A DNA stretch of 32,660 nt from Deltaproteobacteria bacterium (GTDB lineage Bacteria; Myxococcota_A; UBA9042; DTJE01): NCBI GenBank assembly GCA_029555025.1, contig JAKPTZ010000026.1:1-32660 (forward strand). The letters run 5' to 3'. The position numbers and the translations under genes are program-made. The notes under the pieces were generated by a model. It made no database searches, was not told the origin of the DNA, and saw only the letters and a program-made list of their open reading frames with translations. Positions 7,459-15,399 of this stretch are shown here, one piece after another (the stretch's first letter is position 1; every line of letters begins with the position of its first letter).

Positions 7459-9147
7459 TCATTCGCCGCAGGTCTGGCCGGCGTCGGGGTCAACGTCGTT
7501 CCAGCGGCCGGCTGCCCGGCACTGATCCTCGAAATACACCCGATGCTTCGCGGCCGCGGCCGAATCAAGGCGCGCGACCTGGGACGTCCATCCATACCAG
7601 CCGGCCGGAATCGCCGCCAGCAGGATGACCGCAGCAACCGCCGCGGCAATGCGGCGGGCGCCCGGCCGTGGCATTTCGGACGACGAAACGAAACGCAGAA
7701 CCGCAGCCAGGGCAAGCGCCAGGAAGATGACGGCCGCAAGCACCCACAGCACCGCATACGACGGAAGTTCGGTCAGGACGAATACCTGGGCCAGGCAGCC
7801 GCCCTTAAAAAGCGGAATCGTCAGATCGTGGAACGGGTTCGGGATGTTTTCCGGCAGGTGCGGATACACGACTGTCGCCAGTCCGGTGTACATGATGGAC
7901 GCGCCGACAAGGCCGGGCGCGGCGATTCCGGCGGCCAGCGAACGCTGCATCAGCAGGGCCGCTGGCGCGATCAGGAACGGGATCATCGGGGTCAGGTGCC
8001 GCTGGCCGACTGTCCATCCGCCATCCCAATAGACCATCGAGGAAACGAAAAGGGCCGGCAGAAGGATCTGGGCAAGGCGGAACGCGCCGTCGATGCGCCC
8101 CGCGACCCGGAAATAGCTGACGATGCCGACGAATCCAAGCAAAAGGAACGGCGAGAACACGAACAGGCCCTTTGACGGCAGGAAGAAACTGCCGGCGAAC
8201 TGGGTCCAGCCCGGATAAAGCACGCCCATGAAGCCCTTCTGGTGAACCGACGCGAAGAACGGATTGGCGATGTGGTTGTAACCGGTCTGCAGGACGCCAC
8301 CGAACGACTGGTGATGATAAAACGCCAGGAACGCCAGCGGGATCGCGGCCGCCGCAATCGCAACCGGCAGCCCCCTGGCCAGCGGCCGCACGCGCACCAG
8401 GAACAGAACCGCCAGCGGAAGCAGATAGACGGCCGCCTGGTATTCGGTCATCAGGCAGAACCCGGCCAGGAACCCGGCCCCGGCGGCAGCCTTCAGGCTC
8501 GGGGGTTCGGGACGGCGCCGCAACAGGAACCATATCGCGTAAAGCATCACGGCGACCGGCTGGTGGGCCAGATATGTGACCGAATACGGCATCGCAAGCG
8601 TTCCAAGGCCGTAACCAAGGATGGCGATCGCCCGGACGGGCGACCCGACCCCAAGTTCCTCCATCTCGCGGCGCATCAGCCCAAGAAGCAGCAGTGTCGG
8701 AAGGATGCAGACAAACAGGCGGGCCAGGCGCATGTCGCCACGCAGGCATGTGAACCCGGCCACAAGGTGGCGCAGGGCAATCGCCGGGGCAGCCACCAGA
8801 GCGGTTCCCGGCGGCTTGTCGGAATAGAAGCGTTCCGACCGGTGGGCCTTTCCATCAACGGTGACCGTGTCACGAATCACCGACTTGTCGTTGATGTTGC
8901 CGAACCGGGAAATGAATGGCGTTATCTCGAAATTCCGGTTTTCGACCATGGCCAGGGCCAGATACAAACGACTGAGTTCGTTGGCCGAGTTCATCTTCGG
9001 GAAGTACGGGAAGAACAGGACCTGGGCCAGAAAGACCAGGACGATGGCGTAACGATCAATGCGCAGGGGGAATGCCGCCAACCCCGCTCTGATCGGACAT
9101 CCGCCGCCGCACCCGAACCTGTTTCCTGCCTGTTCGAAGAATTTCAT
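7459..9147 (-). CDS. GT-C-type integral membrane glycosyltransferase-like protein
   Basis: A 562-residue polytopic protein with about eleven hydrophobic segments (for example IVLVFLAQVLFFPYF, LFVCILPTLLLLGLM, AVYLLPLAVLFLV, AAVAAVILLAAIPAGWYGW). The loop after the first segment carries 'NSANELSRLYLALAMVENR' and 'FYSDKPPGTALVAAPA'. An acidic residue in the first periplasmic loop plus a following Lys-Pro-Pro motif is typical of GT-C transferases such as the PMT/ArnT/GT39 type, which use polyprenyl-phosphate sugars. Later 'LPSKGLFVFSPFLLLGFVG' and 'TVGQRHLTPMIPFLIAPA' are also familiar from bacterial members. The frame opens at 9228, but the first 27 residues are Arg-rich and unlike a membrane protein start, so I use the ATG at 9147; no clear ribosome binding site precedes it. 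Acceptor and sugar are unknown. It stands alone between a BRO-N gene and a divergent lipoprotein gene. Confidence 0.7.
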   Translation of the reverse strand: MKFFEQAGNRFGCGGGCPIRAGLAAFPLRIDRYAIVLVFLAQVLFFPYFPKMNSANELSRLYLALAMVENRNFEITPFISRFGNINDKSVIRDTVTVDGKAHRSERFYSDKPPGTALVAAPAIALRHLVAGFTCLRGDMRLARLFVCILPTLLLLGLMRREMEELGVGSPVRAIAILGYGLGTLAMPYSVTYLAHQPVAVMLYAIWFLLRRRPEPPSLKAAAGAGFLAGFCLMTEYQAAVYLLPLAVLFLVRVRPLARGLPVAIAAAAIPLAFLAFYHHQSFGGVLQTGYNHIANPFFASVHQKGFMGVLYPGWTQFAGSFFLPSKGLFVFSPFLLLGFVGIVSYFRVAGRIDGAFRLAQILLPALFVSSMVYWDGGWTVGQRHLTPMIPFLIAPAALLMQRSLAAGIAAPGLVGASIMYTGLATVVYPHLPENIPNPFHDLTIPLFKGGCLAQVFVLTELPSYAVLWVLAAVIFLALALAAVLRFVSSSEMPRPGARRIAAAVAAVILLAAIPAGWYGWTSQVARLDSAAAAKHRVYFEDQCRAAGRWNDVDPDAGQTCGE

Positions 9148-9340
9148 TGGCCGATTGTAGGACAACCGCCGGGGCCGGTACAGTGCCGAACTTCGACCAT
9201 GCCGGGACACAATTTGCCGGCAAGTCACCAGTGTTGGTCCTGTGCGACTCCGGCGAACACTCGCTGCCCGAAGTCGAACTGGCGACAGGCACCGCTAGGT
9301 CATCGCCCAATGAACCTTAGAATCTTATTTGGGCAAGCCA

Positions 9341-9379
9341 TTGACTACAGTCAAATAGACGAGCAGACTGACGTATAGT
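9341..9379 (+). promoter_or_regulatory. Putative promoter and TTGACT/AGTCAA inverted repeat before the propeller lipoprotein gene
   Basis: TATAGT (9374-9379) is a good -10 box 26 bases before the start codon. The hexamer 17 bases upstream of it (TCAAAT, 9351-9356) is a poor -35. The perfect inverted repeat TTGACT-AC-AGTCAA (9341-9354) overlaps that position, as would fit an activator or repressor site. No matching site elsewhere in the window was found, so the regulator is unknown. Confidence 0.35.
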
Positions 9380-9404
9380 GGCTTTTACAAAAAGGGGGGG
9401 ATCT

Positions 9405-12032
9405 ATGAACAGCATGCATCGGACAATGCTCACCATGGCCGCCGCAATCGTCTTCGGGTGGGGGCTCGAAGGCTGCGGCACTGACGAAAACTGCAACTGT
9501 CCGGACGGGAACGCCGCCTGCGACATCGTCGAGAACCAGGACACCAACCTGCAGGATCTTGCGCCCGACAACGGCGAAGATTCGTACCCGGAAGACATGG
9601 AAACGCCCGATGAAGCGGTCGTGCCCGACTCGGACGCCGGACTGACGGACGTTTCGCTGGGCGGAACCGCCACCATCAGGGGGCGGGTGACCTTCACCAA
9701 CATGACCGACCATGGTGGAATCATAATCAGGCTTTCAGACGACATGAATCCGGCCTGGACGGGGGCGTCGACAGTCACCACGACAGGCGGAGACTACGAG
9801 TTCACTACCGTGCCTGAGGGAAAGTACCGAATCAAAGCGACCTATGAAGGCTTCACTGTCGAAAAATCCAGGACAGCGCTGGACGTCGAGGTGGCGGACG
9901 GAGCTGTGGTCGTTATCCCGGACATGACATTAACTGCAACCGGGATAATCAGGGGCCGGGCCGTTTTCGGGGAATCCGCGACCGGACCGGGCGGAAACGA
10001 TGCCGGAATCATGGTTTATCTGCCCGGCAGGGAACACATTTCTGTTACCAGGGCCGACGGCAGTTACGAATTTGCCGGCCTGCTGCCAGGAAAATACAGG
10101 GTCTGCGCGGCCTTGACGAACTACGCGGGAAGCTGCCTGGATTGGGTTGCAGTCACCGGCCTGAAGGTATCTGACCCTTCCGTAATCACGATCTGGCCCG
10201 AGTTCAGTCTGGAGGTTCCATGGAACAGGATCAGCGGTCGGGCGACGATGGTCGGCCAGGAAGACAATGCCGGCATATCGGTTACCGCGATCGAGTCGGG
10301 AATGGTTCGCGGCACCTCGACGACCGACACCGAAGGAAACTGGAATATGGAGGATCTTATTGCCGGCATGTACACATTTGTGTATAGCGCGCCGGACGGA
10401 AGCGGCTTCGAACAGGGCGCCTGGTTCGATGGATACGAAATCTTTTATGGCGTGACTGAAATGATCCCGCCGCAGTACCTCAGCCGCGGACGTGCGGTGG
10501 CAGACCTTCCCGCAAACGACATAATCATGCCGATATTGTCACCCGACAATCGTTATCTGGTCGGCATCACCGCCTTCGGCGTCCTGAAATCACTTGATCT
10601 TCAAGATTCCGGGCTGTGGCGGCCGCTGGCAGCCAACGCGGGGCGACTGCAGGTTTCCCCCGATTCCACGTTCGTGGCGTTCGGAGACCGGGACAATCGC
10701 AACATGCTTTATTCCGTGCCCATCGACGGCAGCGGCGACGCACGGTTGCTTACGACGGTCATGACCGACAGCTACAGCCAGAACTTCATGGTCACTCCGG
10801 ATTCTTCCCGGGTCGTCTTTAACGAAAAAGGCGTGACGCCCACGAATTCGATGGTCACGATCCATTCGGCCGACCCGGTTTCAGGGTCGACCTGGACACT
10901 GTGCCAGTCCGACTCGTGGTCCAGCCTCCACATGACTCCGGACGGAAGGACCATCGTCTGTCACTACAGCAAGGGTTCGACCGTGACGATCGCAAGCATC
11001 GCGGACGGAACCGTCCTGTACACACAGACCGACGCAAGGGGCTTCAGCGCGTTACCGGGCGGCACCTTCGTGGTGACGGTGGATACCCTGGGCGGCATGA
11101 AGCTGGTTGACCTGGCCGACGGCACGGCGACCGATCTGGACGGAACGGCGACTGGAAGCGTCATCGCTTCAGACACGACAGTGTTCTTCAACACCGAGGG
11201 ATCGAAGATCATGGCCACCCCGATCAGCGGTGGACCGGCGACGGAACTTGCCGAAGGCACGATGAGCTTCCTGGCGCTGACACCAGACAAAACCAGACTG
11301 GCAGGATTCAAAAACAACCCAACCCTTGATAACTCCAACGCAATCGATCTGTACTCCCTTGAAACGACGGGCGGTGAACTGACCCTGATTGCCGAAGGGA
11401 TCAGCGGACTGTATTCCAACTACCCGTACCCGGTGTTCAGCGTGACGCCGATCCGGACCCAGAATATGGGATGGAGGATCGCGGACGACTCGACATCGAT
11501 CTACGTGCTGCCAAGGTGCGATTCATACAGTCTGGAAGAATGCGACATGCTCCGGATCATGCTCGATGGTTCGGGAACCGAGGTCCTGATGTCGATCACA
11601 TCCTTTGGAATGGGCGGACGTGAAGATCCCTGGACTGTCTGGGAAGTCAACGACGCCAGGGGCTTCGCGATGGGAACCATAATTGTCGACCAGGGCACGC
11701 TTGCCAAATCGCTGATCATCCACCACATTGCCGACGGGTCGAACCATACCATCGACCACGCGATGGCCGGCGGGATCTCGGCCCCGGATCGAAGCTCTTT
11801 CATCTCGTGGTTTGACGACCCATACGTCCTGACCTGGTATGACCCGGCGACTCTTGAAAGGCGGGCGCTGACGCCCTACAGGCCCGAAGGCACCACAAAT
11901 GTCAACGGACCGATCGATTTCCACTTCTCTGACGATTCCACGAAAATCAATTACAACGCACTGTTCGGGCGCAGCATGACCGGCTATCTGCCGGGCGCGC
12001 GCCAACGACATTACATCGTGGATCTGGACTGA
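9405..12032 (+). CDS. Large lipoprotein: carboxypeptidase-regulatory-like domains plus beta-propeller-like region
   Basis: The ATG at 9405 has a run of seven G just upstream, and gives 875 residues. The N-terminus is an SPII signal with lipobox LEGC (Cys24), followed by a Cys-rich stretch (C24, C30, C32, C39) and an acidic linker to about residue 85. Three carboxypeptidase-regulatory-like/CnaB-type beta domains follow at about 88-175, 179-268 and 275-345; each has the 'G.Y.f..vp.GkYri.a' pattern ('DGSYEFAGLLPGKYRVCA' is clearest). The rest, about 370-870, is made of short repeated beta units with 'SPDNRYLVGI', 'VSPDSTFVAFGD', 'VTPDSSRVVFNE', 'MTPDGRTIVC' and 'LTPDKTRLAGF', the signature of TolB/WD40-like propellers. 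It should be a surface or periplasmic binding protein. Ligand unknown; no enzymatic motif was seen. Confidence 0.82.
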   Translation: MNSMHRTMLTMAAAIVFGWGLEGCGTDENCNCPDGNAACDIVENQDTNLQDLAPDNGEDSYPEDMETPDEAVVPDSDAGLTDVSLGGTATIRGRVTFTNMTDHGGIIIRLSDDMNPAWTGASTVTTTGGDYEFTTVPEGKYRIKATYEGFTVEKSRTALDVEVADGAVVVIPDMTLTATGIIRGRAVFGESATGPGGNDAGIMVYLPGREHISVTRADGSYEFAGLLPGKYRVCAALTNYAGSCLDWVAVTGLKVSDPSVITIWPEFSLEVPWNRISGRATMVGQEDNAGISVTAIESGMVRGTSTTDTEGNWNMEDLIAGMYTFVYSAPDGSGFEQGAWFDGYEIFYGVTEMIPPQYLSRGRAVADLPANDIIMPILSPDNRYLVGITAFGVLKSLDLQDSGLWRPLAANAGRLQVSPDSTFVAFGDRDNRNMLYSVPIDGSGDARLLTTVMTDSYSQNFMVTPDSSRVVFNEKGVTPTNSMVTIHSADPVSGSTWTLCQSDSWSSLHMTPDGRTIVCHYSKGSTVTIASIADGTVLYTQTDARGFSALPGGTFVVTVDTLGGMKLVDLADGTATDLDGTATGSVIASDTTVFFNTEGSKIMATPISGGPATELAEGTMSFLALTPDKTRLAGFKNNPTLDNSNAIDLYSLETTGGELTLIAEGISGLYSNYPYPVFSVTPIRTQNMGWRIADDSTSIYVLPRCDSYSLEECDMLRIMLDGSGTEVLMSITSFGMGGREDPWTVWEVNDARGFAMGTIIVDQGTLAKSLIIHHIADGSNHTIDHAMAGGISAPDRSSFISWFDDPYVLTWYDPATLERRALTPYRPEGTTNVNGPIDFHFSDDSTKINYNALFGRSMTGYLPGARQRHYIVDLD

Positions 12033-12082
12033 ACACAGTCCTGCCGCACAAGAACGTAGCGCAGAAATCCGTCCACAAATGA

Positions 12083-12170
12083 CGAAGGGCCGAACTAACC
12101 CCGAACGGTAGGGGCGAATGACCCTTCGACAGGCCCTTCGGCGGGCTCAGGGCAGGAAAATCGCCCGCCG
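12083..12170. repeat. Repeat cluster with two hairpins in the convergent gap (includes a half copy of the palindrome)
   Basis: CGAAGGGCC (12083-12091) pairs with GGCCCTTCG (12132-12140), and CGGCGGGC (12139-12146) pairs with GCCCGCCG (12163-12170). Between them CGGTAGGGGCGAATG (12106-12120) is the exact reverse complement of 20770-20784 in palindrome copy 3. The part CCCTTCGACAGG...GGGCTCAGGGC (12122-12153) looks like the common 'cctgagcctgtcgaaggg' intergenic repeat known from many bacterial genomes. It lies between convergent genes and may end transcription from both sides. Confidence 0.6.
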
Positions 12171-12177
12171 GGACCGG

Positions 12178-13359
12178 TCACGCGGCGGAGTTCAGGATGC
12201 TTTCGATGTCATCGACGGTCAGCGGCGGCACGCCCGCGATCGCCCCGTTAACACCGAACACGCGCACGGTGTCCTCGGCCAGCCGCCGGATTTCCGCGGC
12301 CGGGATGCCAAGGCCCGAAAGCCTGGTCGGAGCCCCGATGGACGCGAAGAACTCTTCCAGCCTGTCGATGCCGAGCAGCGCGGCCTCGACATCGTCTGCG
12401 CAATCGACAGCCATGACGCGACGGGCAAAGCCGGCCCATTTGCCCGGCCCGACCCTGCGGACAACGAACCGCATCCATGAAGGACTGATTGCGGCCAGGC
12501 CGGCGCCGTGTGAAACGTCATAATGCGCGGAAAGGACGTGTTCGATGCCGTGGCACGGGAAAGGCGCGTTCCAGCCGACGTGGATCCAGTTGTTCAACGC
12601 GACGGTCGAAGCCCACATGACCGCCTCGCGGGCCGCCAGGTCGGAACCGTCCGCGACCGCCCTTGCGCCATGCTCGATCGCCGTCGAAATCACGGCTTCG
12701 GCCATGCGATCCTGCAACGGCGTCCCCGGTTGAGCGTTGAAATAACCCTCGGTCACGTGGGTGATGATATCGACCACGCCGGCGGCCGTGTGATACTTCG
12801 GAACGGTGACGGTCAGTTCGGGATCGATTAAGGCAAGCTTCGGATAAAGGATCGGATAAATCGCGGCCGCCTTCATGTTCGCTTCCCAGTTCGTGATGAC
12901 CGCATTGCAGTTCATCTCGGAACCGGTGGCCGCCAGCGTGGGGACCGTAATCACGGGAAGGCTTGCGGTTGGGGCCACAGGCTTCGCCTGGGACACCTTG
13001 CACATCTTCCAGGGATCCTGGTCGTAAAGGGCGCCGGCCGCCATCACCTTGGCCGCGTCCATCACACTGCCGCCGCCAAGGGCGATGACCACGTTGCCGC
13101 GAAACGCCCTGATCGCGTCGATTCCGCGACGCACCGTCGAAATCCTGGGATTCGGCTCGACACCTTCAAAAACATGGATCGCGACGCGGGCCGCTTCCAG
13201 GGATTTGACGGCCTTGTCCAGGGTCCCGTTGTTCCGGACGCTTCCGCCGCCAATCACCACGACTGCGCGATTACCGATGCCCGCCGTCAACTTCCCCAGT
13301 TCCGAAATCCTGCCGGGCCCGAAAACGACCTGAACCGGGTTCGAGTATTCAAACTTCAT
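12178..13359 (-). CDS. Iron-type alcohol dehydrogenase, YqhD/BDH-like (NADPH-preferring)
   Basis: The 393-residue protein matches group III metal-dependent alcohol dehydrogenases and closely follows the YqhD/butanol dehydrogenase branch, which reduces aldehydes with NADPH. Nucleotide-binding motifs are 'VVVIGGGSVRNNG' (about 34-45) and 'ALGGGSVMDAAK' (93-104). The metal ligands fall at Asp197 and His201 ('GVVDIITHVTEG'), His270 ('FPCHGIEH') and His284 ('VSHGAG'); this is the same spacing as I recall for YqhD. The frame begins at a TTG (13368) only one base from its GGAG; the ATG at 13359 has that GGAG at a normal distance and is preferred. It is the last gene of the hisS-phosphorylase-dehydrogenase run, 16 bases after the nucleoside phosphorylase. 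Detoxification of aldehydes released downstream of nucleoside breakdown is a possible link but not shown. Confidence 0.9.
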   Translation of the reverse strand: MKFEYSNPVQVVFGPGRISELGKLTAGIGNRAVVVIGGGSVRNNGTLDKAVKSLEAARVAIHVFEGVEPNPRISTVRRGIDAIRAFRGNVVIALGGGSVMDAAKVMAAGALYDQDPWKMCKVSQAKPVAPTASLPVITVPTLAATGSEMNCNAVITNWEANMKAAAIYPILYPKLALIDPELTVTVPKYHTAAGVVDIITHVTEGYFNAQPGTPLQDRMAEAVISTAIEHGARAVADGSDLAAREAVMWASTVALNNWIHVGWNAPFPCHGIEHVLSAHYDVSHGAGLAAISPSWMRFVVRRVGPGKWAGFARRVMAVDCADDVEAALLGIDRLEEFFASIGAPTRLSGLGIPAAEIRRLAEDTVRVFGVNGAIAGVPPLTVDDIESILNSAA

Positions 13360-13375
13360 GTCCGACAATCTCCAT

Positions 13376-14692
13376 TCAAAGGGCGGCGCCGTCGATCACG
13401 TCGATGACCAGCGGTCCGGCCGGAACCATTTCATCCCCAATCGAAAAGGCCGACGACAGAAGCTTCGACGCCGCATCCAGGCTGGCGTCCGAGTTGTATT
13501 CGATGACCGCCACGTCGTCGCCCACGGACACGAAAGTTCCCCTTCGGGCCAGAATGCGCACGCCGACGGCAGGATCGATTTCGTCTTCCTTCCTGCGCCG
13601 GCCGCCGCCGACCAGCAGGGACGCAATCCCGACCTTTTCGCAATCGACGGCCGTCACATAACCGTTCCGTGAAGCCTTGACGCCGATCTGGCGGGCGGCC
13701 CGCGGAAGGATCGAAAGGTCGTCCGCGACAGCCGGATTTCCACCCTGCGCCGCAATCATCGCGCGGAACTTGTCGAGCCCCGCCCCGGACGCAATCGCGC
13801 CGAGGATCCTTTCGCGACCTTCCTCGTGACTGACAACCACCCCGCCAAGCAGGAGCATCCTGGCGCCAAGTTCGACCGTCAGTGCGGTCGTATCGGCCGG
13901 GCCTTCATTGCGCAGGATCTGCACAGATTCAACAATCTCAAGGGCATTTCCGACCATCGTTCCAAGCGGCTCGTCCATGTCGGTCAGGAACGCGGTCGTG
14001 CGAACCCCACCGGCCTGGCCGACCGCGACAAGCGTTCCTGCCAGTTCACGTGCCTGGTCAACGCCCTTCATGAACGCGCCGCTGCCCACCTTCACGTCAA
14101 GAACCAGGCCCGAAATGCCCTCGGCCAGTTTCTTCGACATGATGGACGCCGCAATCAGGGGAATCGACTCGACCGTTCCGGTGACGTCCCGCAGCGAATA
14201 CATGCGCTTGTCGGCCGGCACGATGTTTTCGGTCTGGCCAAGCATCGCGACGCCGTTTGCCGCAAGCGCCGCGCGAAATTCGTTTGTCCCGATCCGCGTC
14301 TTGAACCCGGGTATCGATTCGAGCTTGTCCAGCGTTCCACCGGTGTGCCCCAGGCCGCGCCCCGAAATCATCGGAACGTTGACGCCGCATGCGGCCACCA
14401 GCGGGGCCAGCGGAATCGATATCTTGTCGCCGACCCCGCCTGTCGAATGCTTATCGACCTTGGCACCCGGGATATCCGAAAAGTCCATCACGTCGCCGGA
14501 ACGAAGCATCGCATCCGTCCACGCCCACAACTCGTCGGGATTGAGCCCCTTGAAAAACACGGCCATCAGCATGGCGGCCATCTGGTAATCGGGGATCATG
14601 TCGGACGCGTATTCACGGATGAATGAACGTATCGCTTCAGGTTGAAGGGCACGGCCGTCACGCTTGAAACGAATCTGCTGGGAAAAAAGCAT
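13376..14692 (-). CDS. pdp: Pyrimidine-nucleoside (thymidine) phosphorylase
   Basis: This enzyme cleaves pyrimidine nucleosides with phosphate to give the base and (deoxy)ribose-1-phosphate, a salvage and catabolic step in the cytoplasm. The hallmarks are all present: 'VDKHSTGGVGDK' (residues 79-90, phosphate site), 'SGRGLGHTGGTLDKLESIPG' (110-129, the family signature), and 'MYSLRDVTGTVESIPLIAAS' with the following 'IMSKKLAEG', which contacts the nucleoside base. The C-terminal part has the usual beta-rich domain ('VGVRILARRGTFVSVGDDV'). Length is 438 residues, as expected. The start is the ATG at 14692 with GGGGGG upstream; a TTG one codon earlier is also open. Pdp and DeoA cannot be told apart with certainty by eye; the signature and lack of deoB/deoC/deoD neighbours leave pdp as a best guess. 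It sits between the MXAN_5187-like gene and the dehydrogenase. Confidence 0.92.
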   Translation of the reverse strand: MLFSQQIRFKRDGRALQPEAIRSFIREYASDMIPDYQMAAMLMAVFFKGLNPDELWAWTDAMLRSGDVMDFSDIPGAKVDKHSTGGVGDKISIPLAPLVAACGVNVPMISGRGLGHTGGTLDKLESIPGFKTRIGTNEFRAALAANGVAMLGQTENIVPADKRMYSLRDVTGTVESIPLIAASIMSKKLAEGISGLVLDVKVGSGAFMKGVDQARELAGTLVAVGQAGGVRTTAFLTDMDEPLGTMVGNALEIVESVQILRNEGPADTTALTVELGARMLLLGGVVVSHEEGRERILGAIASGAGLDKFRAMIAAQGGNPAVADDLSILPRAARQIGVKASRNGYVTAVDCEKVGIASLLVGGGRRRKEDEIDPAVGVRILARRGTFVSVGDDVAVIEYNSDASLDAASKLLSSAFSIGDEMVPAGPLVIDVIDGAAL

Positions 14693-14730
14693 CAAGACCC
14701 CCCTGCCGCGGGAATTGTTCCACCAAATGG

Positions 14731-15384
14731 CTATTTGACTGGGCGGGCAACAACGACGACGCGACCTTCCTTCACCTTGACGGAAAATTCGACGTCCCTG
14801 ATTTCCGGGTTGGCGGTGTGGATCTGCTTCTGCTTTGCAAGCGTCCTGGCAAATCCTTCCGGCGTAATCCCCTCGGTCGGCAGTCCGACCGATTGGCGGG
14901 CCTGGATGAACTGTTCGTAAAGAGATGCCCGACCGTGGGCCGGCCCGGACTGCGTGCCCGCCGTCCCGTCACCGCCGTCACCGCCGTCACCGCCGTCCGC
15001 GCCTGCCGCGTTCTTTGCCGCGGCCTCGCGAATGCGCCTCATCCGCGGAGTTTCGATATTTTCGACGGCTGCCGCCCCGTAACCCTTTTCGGCCCGCAGC
15101 TTCGCACGGCTGGTACGGCCGGTTTCAAGATCCCGCAGAATCCGATCCCAATAAACCGACATCGTGCGATACCTGGAAACCGCGGCCTGGAAACGGAACT
15201 TGTAGAAGGCCTTGCATTCGTCGTTAAGGATCGATGTCCGGATGCGCCGTTCAAGCTGATCCCGCAGATTCATCGGGGCATTCTTTTCCAGGCCCAGAAA
15301 GTACGCATTGAAGTGAACGCGCAACCGTTCGGTCAATGCCGCGATGTCGGCCAGTTCCTGTTCAAGATCGCTGTCCCGAGCCAT
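14731..15384 (-). CDS. MXAN_5187-C-like protein of unknown function
   Basis: A 217-residue soluble protein without a signal peptide. The first ~110 residues are helical and charged ('LEQELADIAALTERLRVHFNAYFLG', shortened here by family pattern, then 'RLRD', 'RYRTMSVYWDRILRDLETG'). A Gly/Asp-rich linker follows, with four GGD-type units encoded by a 9-base tandem repeat. The last 65 residues ('LYEQFIQARQSVG', 'FARTLAKQKQIHTANPEIRD', 'VEFSVKVKEGRVVVVARPVK') match what I remember of the MXAN_5187 C-terminal domain, where a family member ends with V-F-x-V-x-V-K-D-G-K-x-x-x-K-A-x-P. The two halves with a central linker suggest a small scaffold or RNA/protein-binding factor, but no role is known. 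It lies 15 bases downstream of hisS and 38 bases upstream of the phosphorylase, so it is likely co-transcribed with them. The ATG has AGGTGTCGGAAG upstream. Confidence 0.65.
   Translation of the reverse strand: MARDSDLEQELADIAALTERLRVHFNAYFLGLEKNAPMNLRDQLERRIRTSILNDECKAFYKFRFQAAVSRYRTMSVYWDRILRDLETGRTSRAKLRAEKGYGAAAVENIETPRMRRIREAAAKNAAGADGGDGGDGGDGTAGTQSGPAHGRASLYEQFIQARQSVGLPTEGITPEGFARTLAKQKQIHTANPEIRDVEFSVKVKEGRVVVVARPVK
14971..14997. repeat. Tandem repeat ACCGCCGTC x3 inside a coding region
   Basis: Three perfect 9-base units (14971-14979, 14980-14988, 14989-14997) with degenerate partial units on both sides. They encode Gly-Gly-Asp units in the linker of the gene at 14731-15384, so the linker length may vary between strains. 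Confidence 0.8.
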
Positions 15385-15399
15385 CTTCCGACACCTGCA

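Noticed and set aside
9341-9379. TTGACT (9341) paired with TATAGT (9374) as a standard promoter
   Set aside because: The spacing is 27 bases, far from the usual 16-18, so only the TATAGT box and the inverted repeat are noted.
9148-9404. Possible tRNA or small RNA gene in the 257-base gap
   Set aside because: No cloverleaf arms or T-loop pattern could be drawn, and no conserved structure was seen besides the short repeat at 9341-9354.
14964-14999. Possible CRISPR-like array
   Set aside because: The 9-base units are tandem, without spacers, and encode a Gly-Asp linker in frame.
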